Source of the DNA: Treponema sp. | GTDB taxonomy: Bacteria > Spirochaetota > Spirochaetia > Treponematales > Treponemataceae | DNA: 61,646 bases | Direction of reading: 5' to 3' | Assembly: GCA_002749205.1 (NCBI GenBank) | Contig: PDOP01000038.1 | Span: forward strand, 1 to 61,646 | In this document: positions 54,081 to 61,560 of the stretch, in pieces | Numbering within the stretch: position 1 is the first letter of the stretch | Layout of the letters: every line of letters begins with the position of its first letter | Notes under the pieces: model-generated | What the model saw: only the letters and a program-made list of their open reading frames with translations | Databases searched by the model: none | What the model was told of the DNA's origin: nothing | Position numbers and translations under genes: made by a program

Positions 54081-54641
54081 CTATATAAGTTCAACTTGAT
54101 TCATTTCAACTTCAACAGGGGTAGTTCGACCAAATATGGCAACCATAACCCTGAGTTTTGTTTTATCCGGCATGATTTCACCAACCGACCCTGAGAATGA
54201 TGCAAAAGGACCGTCAGTAATTTTAACCTTATCCCCGATTGAAAAATTTTGAAGTGAAACAGATGCTTTATCTGTTTTGATTTCTCCGGTTTTTTGTAAG
54301 ATACTCTTAGCTTCTTCTGCTGAAATAGGGAATGGTTTTGAGTTTCCGGTGCTTCCCAAAAAACCGCTAACACCCTGGATTTTTTTTATTTTAGCACAAA
54401 CATCTTTCCAACCATAATCCGGCAAATTCATTTCAACAAGTAAATAACCGGGTAAAAATTTTCTTTTTGATGTTTTTTTCTTTCCACCTTTTGTGTTTTC
54501 TACTACGGTTTCTTCGGGAACAGTCATATCCGTAATTATTTCTGCCGGAATATGCCCCCGATCAATCATCATTCTGATTGTTCTTTCGATTTTATTTTCG
54601 TAGCCTGAATATGTGTGAAGAATATACCACTCTTTGCTCAT
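54081..54641 (-). CDS. nusG: Transcription factor NusG
   Basis: 186 residues. NGN domain (about 1-115) with W-Y-I-L-H-T-Y-S-G-Y-E at the start and F-L-P-G-Y-L-L-V near 63. A Lys-rich insertion lies near 50. KOW domain G-D-K-V-K-I-T-D-G-P-F-A (about 132-160). Binds polymerase and links it to Rho and ribosomes. Seven bases after secE. Confidence 0.97.
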   Translation of the reverse strand: MSKEWYILHTYSGYENKIERTIRMMIDRGHIPAEIITDMTVPEETVVENTKGGKKKTSKRKFLPGYLLVEMNLPDYGWKDVCAKIKKIQGVSGFLGSTGNSKPFPISAEEAKSILQKTGEIKTDKASVSLQNFSIGDKVKITDGPFASFSGSVGEIMPDKTKLRVMVAIFGRTTPVEVEMNQVELI

Positions 54642-54648
54642 AAGACCT

Positions 54649-54825
54649 CTAAAAAATCCAATCTATACAGGCAACAAAGAATGCATCTACCGCACCTAAA
54701 AACATCGCAACAAGAATAGTCGAAATAAGCACAACTCTTAGTGAGGATAAAACTTCCGGTCTTGTTGGCCAGACTACCTTGCGCAATTCCGCTATTGATT
54801 CTTTAAAAAATTTAACTATCTTCAT
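54649..54825 (-). CDS. secE: Preprotein translocase subunit SecE
   Basis: 58 residues from the ATG at 54825 (GAGGG upstream). The conserved amphipathic helix E-L-R-K-V-V-W-P-T-R-P-E and a single membrane helix (about 28-52) are present. The longer in-frame reading passes through tRNA-Trp and is false. Confidence 0.95.
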   Translation of the reverse strand: MKIVKFFKESIAELRKVVWPTRPEVLSSLRVVLISTILVAMFLGAVDAFFVACIDWIF

Positions 54826-54848
54826 AAAGCCCTCTTTTTCTGAAATAA

Positions 54849-54921
54849 CAGGCCAGGAAGGACTCGAACCTTCAACATTCGGTTTTGGAGACCGACGCTC
54901 TACCATTAGAGCTACTGACCT
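54849..54921 (-). tRNA. tRNA-Trp (anticodon CCA)
   Basis: 73 bases: acceptor AGGTCAG/CTGGCCT (one T-G pair), anticodon loop CTCCAAA with CCA at 54886-54888 (complement), T-arm GAAGG-TTCGAGT-CCTTC. No encoded 3' CCA. Embedded between rpmG and secE, as is common in bacteria. Confidence 0.97.
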
Positions 54922-54933
54922 AGTATTATTTAA

Positions 54934-55107
54934 CTATTTTATCTTAGTTTCTTTATGAACGGTATGCTTACGGTCAAAAGGACAATATTTTTTAAGTTCA
55001 AGTTTTCCTTGAATATTCTTTCTGTTCTTTGATGTTGTATAATTTTTTCTTTTGCACTCCGTACAAGCCAATGCAATAAGTTCAATTGCTGTTTTAGCTC
55101 TTGCCAT
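54934..55107 (-). CDS. rpmG: 50S ribosomal protein L33
   Basis: 57 residues from the ATG at 55107 (GGAGG upstream). The first pair C-T-E-C is present, but the second is C-P-F-D: the fourth zinc ligand is Asp. This is a zinc-independent-like form. Lies between two tRNA genes in the same transcript. Confidence 0.95.
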   Translation of the reverse strand: MARAKTAIELIALACTECKRKNYTTSKNRKNIQGKLELKKYCPFDRKHTVHKETKIK

Positions 55108-55131
55108 AAAAACCTCCAAAAAAAATAGATA

Positions 55132-55204
55132 AGCTCCCGAGCAGAATTGAACTGCTGACCCCAACCTTACCATGGTTGTGCTCTGCCGTCTGAGCTACAG
55201 GAGC
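55132..55204 (-). tRNA. tRNA-Thr (anticodon GGT)
   Basis: 73 bases: acceptor GCTCCTG/CGGGAGC, anticodon stem CAACC/GGTTG with loop ATGGTAA and anticodon GGT (complement of 55169-55171). No encoded CCA. First gene of the rpmG-secE-nusG-rpl-rpo transcript. Confidence 0.97.
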
Positions 55205-55228
55205 AAACATATTAAAACATATTTTTTG

Positions 55229-55257
55229 ATTATATATTAAAAAATAAAAAAAGTCAA
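55229..55257 (-). promoter_or_regulatory. Promoter of the tRNA-Thr/rpmG/secE/nusG/rpl-rpo supercluster
   Basis: On the minus strand TTGACT (55252-55257), 17-base spacer, TATAAT (55229-55234), 24 bases upstream of tRNA-Thr. It is in a very AT-rich tract. Confidence 0.85.
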
Positions 55258-55333
55258 GCAGAAAAAAGTCTGTTTTTTTATTTTTTTTTCGGTTTTTAGG
55301 TTGTCAATTTATTTAGCCGGTTTCGTGGTGTGG

Positions 55334-55585
55334 GCAGAATACCTGCGTAGTCAGAAAAAATATTTTATTATTTTTTCTGACTAAGTTTTGGACAGATGTC
55401 CAAAACTTAGAAGCATTTCGTTAAAGTGTGCTTGGACGGGCGCTGTCTATCCTTTTTGTCGATTTTTGGAAAAGAAGAGGTGGTCGGAGGGTCAGCGTAG
55501 AACACCGATTACGGTAATGTTTAAAAGACAAAAAGATTATGCTGTGCCCGTCGGGTTGCATAAAGCGAAACGGGGAGAATATGAC
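55334..55585 (-). repeat. Structured intergenic repeat, copy J, with palindrome insertion
   Basis: Read on the minus strand. Outer stem GACGGGC (55435-55441) with GCCCGTC (55546-55552). Middle stem CTTTTTGTC (55452-55460) with GACAAAAAG (55527-55535). Inner stem GGTG (55479-55482) with CACC (55503-55506). The trailing CAGGTATTCTG box is at 55334-55344 but is pushed away by two adjacent palindromes (55348-55383 and 55381-55410). It lies about 65 bases after the malQ stop, in sense. Confidence 0.85.
55348..55410. repeat. Two abutting perfect palindromes inside repeat J
   Basis: A 15-bp stem (55348-55362 with 55369-55383, loop of six) is joined, sharing CTA, to a 14-bp stem CTAAGTTTTGGACA with its complement (55381-55410, loop of two). 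Such paired cruciform units look like a small insertion into copy J. Confidence 0.7.
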
Positions 55586-55650
55586 TTGAATCGTTTGTAA
55601 AATTAGTCTCACTTTTGGAATTCTTCATTTTCCGTTTCGCTTTTGATAAA

Positions 55651-57687
55651 TTAAAATTTTTCATTTTTACTCGTTTTTTTTAATGATATTACCAGTTTTT
55701 TAAATTGTTCGTTTTCTGAAAGTTTTTTTATTGTTACCGGCATTCTATATGTCCAGTTAAATTTATTTAGGGTACCGGGAATGTTTATGCGTTGGTTGTC
55801 GGTGAGATTTAGATCATCGTGGATTACGGTCAGGATGTCTTGAATAGGTAGGCAATATAGTTTTGATGGCGTTGAGGTGATTGATTTTAGAATTGAGTAT
55901 GCTGATTTTGAGTTGAGAGGCAGAGTGCTGTAACCTTGGTCAGGACAAGCTATGGCATCCAGAAAGTTTTCTCGTTCAAGTTGTGAAAGCTCAAGGTTCC
56001 ACCATTGTTCAAGTGTGGTTGAGTCGTGTACTGAAGTGGTGGTTACCGAATTTTGGGGGTATTCTGTCAGCGGGATAAACGGGTGTTTTTCTTTTTTCCA
56101 GTCTCTTTCCCATCGGATTACTTTTAGGCTGAGGATTTCCAATTCCTTCAATAGCTCCGGGACGCATTTTGGTACAGCTCCTAAATCTTCTGCACAGGCT
56201 TGCATATTTACGGACGGGCAGAGGGTTCCTAATATGTTTTCGGCGTGTTTTTTCCAAATCAGTTCGGATTTTTTTGTTTCGTTTTTGAGTAATAGTTTAA
56301 ATTGCGTTTTTTCATTTTCAGAAAAGGAGTTCCATGCTGTTGTGTTTTTGTAGTTCCAAGCAGTAACATATACTTTTTCGCGGAAGTTTGAGAAATTCAA
56401 TCCTATCAGCATTCGGTCTTTCCATTTTTCAGAAAGTTTTTTTGCGATTGCTTCTTTTAAACCTGCCGAGAAAATATCGTTTTCTGTTTTTATTTCTTTT
56501 TTGAAAAGCCATAATTCCTGTTCGCCAATTCTGGTGGCTACTTTTTGTAATTCACCGTGTGTGTTAAGGTAGTCGTCAAAATTAACTGCCATGATTTCTT
56601 CTGTTCTGATGTGTGGCTCTGCCATCCATTGAATTCGTTCATTTGAAAAACCTGCTGATTTTAAGTCGTCTACGGTTAATTCTTCGTATGGTATGGTTCT
56701 GCCCAAAACTGCGGTTCTTTCATCTTTTGGTACTGCCCATATTCTGAAAAATCCTAAAATATGGTCAAGCCTGTAGGCATCGTAATACTGTGCCGCTGTT
56801 TTTAATCTGGATTTCCACCATGAGAAGTTGTCTTCTTTGTGGTTTTCCCAAGAGTATAAAGGGAAGCCCCAATTTTGGCCTGTCGGGTTTTCTTCGTCAG
56901 GCGGGCTTCCGGCTCGTAAGTCCATTCTGAAAAGGGTGTGGTTTTCCCACACATCAACGGAATCTTCATTTAGCATTATGGGAATGTCGCCTTTTAAAAG
57001 TATTTTATTTTTTTTGCAGTAAAGGCTTGCTTTTAAAAGCTGCTTATGTAAGTTGAATTGCAACCACAGATGGAATGTTTTTTCATTGGTATCGTCTTCG
57101 TTATTCCATGACTCTGATATTTCTTTCTTGGTTGGAGTGCGCATATTATGCCATGATAGCCAACTGCTTTGCATATTTTTTTCTTTTAAGCTTTTGAAAA
57201 CCACATAGGATTTTACCCAGCTGTTTTCTGTTAGCCAAAGTGATTCGTCTGAGTCAGGTGTTTGCATAGCTTTTATAAATTTTGTTTTATCCGCTTTAAA
57301 TATTTTTTTTGTAATTTTAAGTTTTCCGTTAAGTATTTTCGTGTAGTCAAATCTGGGATTTTCCCCGTGTTGTTTTTTGATTGATTTTATATCTTTTATT
57401 ATATCTTCAAGGATGTTGTTATCAATATTTAATTCGTTTATGAGAGCATTTAAAGACAGGTATATCGGATGAAGCGCAAAAGCGGACATTGCATTATAAG
57501 GCGAACTATCGGTGCCGGTATCATTTACGGGTAATATTTGGATAAGGTTGATACCGCATTTTTTACACAGTTCAGCAAATGGTATTAAGTCTAAGAATTC
57601 TCCAATTCCCATTGAATTTTCTGTGCGTAATGAGGATACCGGTAAATTTACACCTAGAATATTATTTTCCAAATCCGCAAATTTCAT
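55651..57687 (-). CDS. malQ: 4-alpha-glucanotransferase (GH77)
   Basis: 678 residues. Transfers alpha-1,4-glucan segments in maltodextrin or glycogen metabolism. Nucleophile Asp in A-Y-R-L-D-H (near 322), acid/base Glu in C-A-E-D-L-G (near 505), third Asp in S-V-H-D-S-T-T. The roughly 180-residue gap between nucleophile and acid is much longer than in E. coli MalQ and resembles the insertion of DPE2-type enzymes, though the starch-binding modules of plant DPE2 are missing. GGAGAAAAC precedes the ATG. Stands alone; no other glycogen genes nearby. Confidence 0.88.
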   Translation of the reverse strand: MKFADLENNILGVNLPVSSLRTENSMGIGEFLDLIPFAELCKKCGINLIQILPVNDTGTDSSPYNAMSAFALHPIYLSLNALINELNIDNNILEDIIKDIKSIKKQHGENPRFDYTKILNGKLKITKKIFKADKTKFIKAMQTPDSDESLWLTENSWVKSYVVFKSLKEKNMQSSWLSWHNMRTPTKKEISESWNNEDDTNEKTFHLWLQFNLHKQLLKASLYCKKNKILLKGDIPIMLNEDSVDVWENHTLFRMDLRAGSPPDEENPTGQNWGFPLYSWENHKEDNFSWWKSRLKTAAQYYDAYRLDHILGFFRIWAVPKDERTAVLGRTIPYEELTVDDLKSAGFSNERIQWMAEPHIRTEEIMAVNFDDYLNTHGELQKVATRIGEQELWLFKKEIKTENDIFSAGLKEAIAKKLSEKWKDRMLIGLNFSNFREKVYVTAWNYKNTTAWNSFSENEKTQFKLLLKNETKKSELIWKKHAENILGTLCPSVNMQACAEDLGAVPKCVPELLKELEILSLKVIRWERDWKKEKHPFIPLTEYPQNSVTTTSVHDSTTLEQWWNLELSQLERENFLDAIACPDQGYSTLPLNSKSAYSILKSITSTPSKLYCLPIQDILTVIHDDLNLTDNQRINIPGTLNKFNWTYRMPVTIKKLSENEQFKKLVISLKKTSKNEKF

Positions 57688-57704
57688 GTTTTCTCCTAAT
57701 TTTG

Positions 57705-57743
57705 GAGCAACTTGTAAAAGTAATCAACTTTTGTAAGCTGCTC
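57705..57743. repeat. Small hairpin repeat (CTTGTAAAAGT arm)
   Basis: GAGC-AACTTGTAAAAGT and ACTTTTGTAAG-CTGCTC form a near-perfect hairpin upstream of malQ. The core matches the ACTTGTAAAA/TTTTACAAGT arms at 23811-23840 and 34567-34603. Confidence 0.55.
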
Positions 57744-57872
57744 TATTTATTATACCACTATTGTTGTATATTGGATAGACCGTAGATAAAAAATGTATAG
57801 AGTTTAGAGAAAGTAGTCTTACTTTTGTACGCGAGCAAGGTGTTTTTGCTGTCTTGACATAAATTGGTTTTT

Positions 57873-59222
57873 ATGAATAATTACTTTATGACTTTTATGA
57901 CTATTATCATTCCTTTGAGTATAGTTATCGGTGTGATTACTTTTTTTGTGATAATCTTGCCACTTATGCAGAAGGTGAAAAAAAACAGTCTCAAAGACAG
58001 AAATGCAATTTTGAATGCGGCATCAAAAAAGCTTGCTCAAAACCCCCATGATTTTACAGGATTAAGTATGATGGGTGGTGTTTATTTTGAAGACAATGAT
58101 TGGGAAAAGGCTTATTCGGTTTATTCTACACTGAGCGAGCAAGTGGCAGGTGTGTCGCCCATGAAGCAGCTTGAAATAAATATCCGTTACGGCATTTCTG
58201 CGTTAAAAACAGCTCGGCTTGATGAAGCGAGAAAAGGATTTGTTCTTGCAAAAACTATTGAGCCGCATAATTTTAAGGCTAATTATAATCTTGGTTATGT
58301 ATCTTATCTTCAAAAAGATTACGAAAGAGCTGTTTCGCTTCTTAGACAAGCCCTTTCACTTAACAGAAATGATTTTAATGCGATAAAATATTTGGGTTAT
58401 GCTTATCAAAAATTAAGAAAGCATAATGAAGCCTTACCATATTTGAAACAGGCTTTTGATGTCAAACCCGACGATAAAGATATATTGTTTTCGATGGGAG
58501 AAAGTTTTTTTGAATTGGGTATTTCCGATAAAGCCTTAAAGATACTCTCTCATCTTAGAGCCGACCCGATTCGTGGACCACAAGCAGCTTTGTATTGTGG
58601 GTTGATACGGGCAAAACTGGGGCAACCGGAAAAAGCAATTGAAGATCTTGAAATAGGATTAAAACACGAAAATATTCCTGTTGAAATTGAACATGAATTG
58701 AGATACCGACTTGCAAAAATTTGTCTTGGAGTGCAGAATATTGGAAGGGCTTTGACACTTTTAAAAGAAATACAAGCTGTTAATCAGAACTACAAAGATG
58801 TTGCAACTCTTATACTTAAATATCAGGAAATTAACCAAAGTAAAAACCTTAAAACTTATTTGATTTCGGGACAAAGTGAATTTGTCGGTTTGTGCCGAAG
58901 AATTGTTACTCGCTTTTATCCGAAAGCAAAGGTTAAAATTGTGGACATTACGGTTTTAACCACTCACACGGATGTGGTTGCCGAAATAGATACACTGCGT
59001 TTTACGGATACTGTTGTGTTCAGATTTTTCCGCTCACAAGGAGCTGTCGGGGAATTGCTTTTGCGTGACTTCCACGGTCGAATTAAAGAGCTGAAAACAG
59101 GCTCGGGAGTTTGTATGACTGCAGGTGATTTTACACAAGAAGCAATTAACTTTTCTGAAGGTCGTCCTATTGAATTATATAATAAGGCTCGCTTGAATAA
59201 TGTTTTGAATAGTCTTGGCTAG
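57873..59222 (+). CDS. Membrane-anchored TPR protein with degenerate Mrr-like domain
   Basis: About 449 residues from the ATG at 57873; a TTG three codons upstream is the alternative. One membrane helix (about 8-32). TPR repeats at about 55-310 (for example A-N-Y-N-L-G-Y-V-S-Y-L-Q-K-D-Y-E-R-A). The last 100 residues follow the Mrr endonuclease order: a T-V-V-F-R-F strand, V-G-E-L-L-L-R-D-F-H-G, then M-T-A-G-D-F-T-Q-E-A and I-E-L-Y-N-K-A-R-L. The catalytic Gln/Glu-x-Lys position reads F-R-F, so nuclease activity is probably lost and the fold may only bind DNA. Its 3' end overlaps rsmG by four bases. Confidence 0.75.
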   Translation: MNNYFMTFMTIIIPLSIVIGVITFFVIILPLMQKVKKNSLKDRNAILNAASKKLAQNPHDFTGLSMMGGVYFEDNDWEKAYSVYSTLSEQVAGVSPMKQLEINIRYGISALKTARLDEARKGFVLAKTIEPHNFKANYNLGYVSYLQKDYERAVSLLRQALSLNRNDFNAIKYLGYAYQKLRKHNEALPYLKQAFDVKPDDKDILFSMGESFFELGISDKALKILSHLRADPIRGPQAALYCGLIRAKLGQPEKAIEDLEIGLKHENIPVEIEHELRYRLAKICLGVQNIGRALTLLKEIQAVNQNYKDVATLILKYQEINQSKNLKTYLISGQSEFVGLCRRIVTRFYPKAKVKIVDITVLTTHTDVVAEIDTLRFTDTVVFRFFRSQGAVGELLLRDFHGRIKELKTGSGVCMTAGDFTQEAINFSEGRPIELYNKARLNNVLNSLG

Positions 59223-59896
59223 GGACTGATTATTGCAAGACATCTTTCTGCATTTAACAAAGGGGTTGTAATTGGCTCTATTTTGTATTTAAATGGTATG
59301 TTTAGATAACTGCTAATTTTTTCCAATTCATTTTCTGTTTTTTGTATGTTACCTTTATAAAGTATAATTTTTCCGCTCGCTGTTGTGATGTTTTTCATCT
59401 TATTTAAGATTGCAGGAGTGAGGGTTGTAAAGGCTCTGCAGGTAACTATGTCAAAATGGTTTTTTACATTTTTAATATCTTCTTCCTGTATTTCTATATG
59501 ATTTAAATTTAGAACAGCCTTTACATTATGCAAAAAAGTGCAGCGTTTTTTCATTCGTTCAATCAATGTGATTTTTACCGGTAAGTCTATGGATTTAAAA
59601 GCTATTGCAAGAGGAATTCCCGGAAGCCCCGCCCCTGAGCCCATGTCCGCTATTTTCAATGCCCCTTTTTTTTGACTTACTGTTTCTTTAAATTTATAAA
59701 ATCCTGCAAGACTGTCAAAAATATGTTTTATGATAATATCTTCTGCCCTTTTATCGCCTATTAAGTTAAACTTTTGATTGAAGGTCATAATTTCCTGCAG
59801 ATATCCTTGTATTAAATTTATCAAAGCATTTGTTTGCTCATCATTATCTAAATTTAATTTATGTAAGCCTCGCAGTATTAGTTCATTGTTTTTCAT
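59219..59896 (-). CDS. rsmG: 16S rRNA m7G527 methyltransferase
   Basis: 225 residues. SAM-binding motif A-D-M-G-S-G-A-G-L-P-G near 77, helix with N-Q-K-F-N-L-I-G-D near 40, and the late motif V-T-C-R-A-F-T. Methylates G527 in the decoding region; loss gives low-level streptomycin resistance elsewhere. Overlaps the convergent TPR gene by four bases. The ATG lacks a ribosome site and follows TTTACT/TATAAT by seven bases. Confidence 0.92.
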   Translation of the reverse strand: MKNNELILRGLHKLNLDNDEQTNALINLIQGYLQEIMTFNQKFNLIGDKRAEDIIIKHIFDSLAGFYKFKETVSQKKGALKIADMGSGAGLPGIPLAIAFKSIDLPVKITLIERMKKRCTFLHNVKAVLNLNHIEIQEEDIKNVKNHFDIVTCRAFTTLTPAILNKMKNITTASGKIILYKGNIQKTENELEKISSYLNIPFKYKIEPITTPLLNAERCLAIISP

Positions 59897-59903
59897 TTCA
59901 TTG

Positions 59904-59932
59904 ATTATATATATTTTAGTTTAATAAGTAAA
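59904..59932 (-). promoter_or_regulatory. Probable leaderless-type promoter of rsmG
   Basis: On the minus strand TTTACT (59927-59932), 17-base spacer, TATAAT (59904-59909), then seven bases before the ATG at 59896. Confidence 0.6.
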
Positions 59933-59941
59933 TAGGGCACA

Positions 59942-60058
59942 TTTTTTGCAAAGCAAAAAACCGCTCATTACATGGCTTCGCTAACGCTCCGACTAATTTT
60001 TCGTCAAAATATCGCGAAAAATGGATTTAAATTGCAAGTTTTGAAAAACCTGCAATTT
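59942..60058. repeat. Composite hairpin repeat (inverted relative of 28931-29080)
   Basis: TTTTTTGC/GCAAAAAA (59942-59960), then 59957-60003 matching 28995-29038 in reverse orientation (shared AAACCGCTCATT and GCTTCGCTA strings), then a TTTTTCG/CGCGAAAAA arm and AAATTGCA/TGCAATTT (60029-60058). It fills the asnS-rsmG gap. Confidence 0.6.
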
Positions 60059-60100
60059 ACCATTTCAATCGCTTGTGCGAATAATAGCTTTTGTTGCAAC

Positions 60101-61498
60101 CTAAAAGTCGGCTAGTTTTGGTGCTCTTGGGAACGGAATCACATCTCGAATGTTTGCCATGCCTGTTACATATAAAAGCAATCTTTCAAATCCCAATCCG
60201 AAACCTGAATGCGGTACTGTTCCGTAACGTCTTAAATCCAAAAACCAGTTGTATGCTTTCATATCTAACCCGAGTCGTTTTATATGAGATTCAAGAACTT
60301 CAAGGCTGTCTTCTCTTTGTGAGCCACCTATTATTTCTCCAAGCTCAGGGACTAAAATATCCATGGCACGAACAGTTTTACCGTCTTCATTTTGTTTCAT
60401 ATAGAACGATTTAATTTCTTTCGGATAGTCTGTTACTATTACGGGCCCCTTAAAAACCGTACCGGTGAGAAACTTTTCATGTTCTGTTTGTAAATCACAA
60501 CCCCAAAATGGTTTGAATTCAAATTTGCTTGAGTGCTTTTCAAGCTCGCTAACAGCATCTGTGTAAGTTACTCTTGTAAAGGGTGATTTAACAACATGTT
60601 CCAGAGTTTGTATTAACCCTTTTTTAATTCGTGAGTCGAAAAACTTTAAATCCTCAGGGCATTTTTCAAGAGCCCATTTTAAAAGGTATACTATGAATTC
60701 TTCTCCTAAGTCCATATTGTCGTCAAGGCCAAAAAAAGACATTTCAGGCTCTATCATCCAGAATTCTGACAAATGTCGAGTTGTGTTTGAATTTTCGGCT
60801 CGGAATGTAGGCCCGAAAGTGTAAATTCTTGACAGTGCCGTTGCATAAGCCTCGCCTTCAAGCTGACCGGAAACCGTCAAAAAAGCCTGCTTTCCAAAAA
60901 AATCTTGCGAATAATTTATTTCTTTTGGTTGCTGCTTTATCAGCTTGTCTATGTCAAATGTTGTAACCTGAAACATTTCACCGGCACCTTCGCAATCAGA
61001 TGCGGTAATAATTGGTGTGTGAACATATTGAAATCCTCGCTCTTGAAAAAAAGTGTGTACGGCATAAGACATTTGATTGCGGATTCTCGCTACCGCACCA
61101 AAAGTGTTGGTACGAGGTCTTAAATGTGCTATTTCCCGTAAGAACTCCATAGAGTGGCGTTTTTTTTGTAGCGGGTAAGTTTCAACATCTGCTTCACCGT
61201 AAACAAAAACATCTTCACCTTTTATTTCAACGGATTGACCTGATGCCGGAGATTCAATCAGTTTTCCGCTTATTTTTACGGAAGCTCCTGTGGAAACCCT
61301 TTTTATTTGATTGCGTATATTTTCATTTATTCCGGAATCGAAATCAAAAACAGCTTGGATTGAAGCAAAGCATGAACCGTCATTTACTTCAATAAATACT
61401 AAATTTTTTGTCTCTCGTTTTGTACGAACCCAACCGTTTACTTCAATAGATCGTTCATCCGGCTTTGATACTAAAATGTCTTTTATTAATTCACTCAT
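60101..61498 (-). CDS. asnS: Asparaginyl-tRNA synthetase
   Basis: 465 residues. Class II enzyme: N-terminal OB-fold anticodon-binding domain (about 17-100, V-N-G-W-V-R-T-K-R), motif 2 [11 protein letters not shown] near 230, and motif 3 G-L-G-F-E-R-L-L near 440. The T-R-H-L-S-E-F-W and G-G-S-Q-R-E-D segments are typical of AsnRS rather than AspRS. No ribosome site; the ATG is six bases after TTGACT/TAAAAT, predicting a leaderless mRNA. Confidence 0.96.
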   Translation of the reverse strand: MSELIKDILVSKPDERSIEVNGWVRTKRETKNLVFIEVNDGSCFASIQAVFDFDSGINENIRNQIKRVSTGASVKISGKLIESPASGQSVEIKGEDVFVYGEADVETYPLQKKRHSMEFLREIAHLRPRTNTFGAVARIRNQMSYAVHTFFQERGFQYVHTPIITASDCEGAGEMFQVTTFDIDKLIKQQPKEINYSQDFFGKQAFLTVSGQLEGEAYATALSRIYTFGPTFRAENSNTTRHLSEFWMIEPEMSFFGLDDNMDLGEEFIVYLLKWALEKCPEDLKFFDSRIKKGLIQTLEHVVKSPFTRVTYTDAVSELEKHSSKFEFKPFWGCDLQTEHEKFLTGTVFKGPVIVTDYPKEIKSFYMKQNEDGKTVRAMDILVPELGEIIGGSQREDSLEVLESHIKRLGLDMKAYNWFLDLRRYGTVPHSGFGLGFERLLLYVTGMANIRDVIPFPRAPKLADF

Positions 61499-61504
61499 AA
61501 AGCG

Positions 61505-61533
61505 ATTTTACTATTTATTTATTTTTTAGTCAA
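61505..61533 (-). promoter_or_regulatory. asnS promoter, leaderless type
   Basis: On the minus strand TTGACT (61528-61533), 17-base spacer, TAAAAT (61505-61510), then CGCTTT and the ATG at 61498. The predicted +1 is the A of the ATG. Confidence 0.75.
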
Positions 61534-61560
61534 TAAGGCGCATCAAATATGTCTTTAACC

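Noticed and set aside
5021..55585. Structured repeats as integron attC sites
   Set aside because: They are folded and often follow genes, and T. denticola has a known integron. But the RYYYAAC/GTTRRRY core sites are absent from the ends, the flanking genes are housekeeping genes in both orientations, and no integrase is present.
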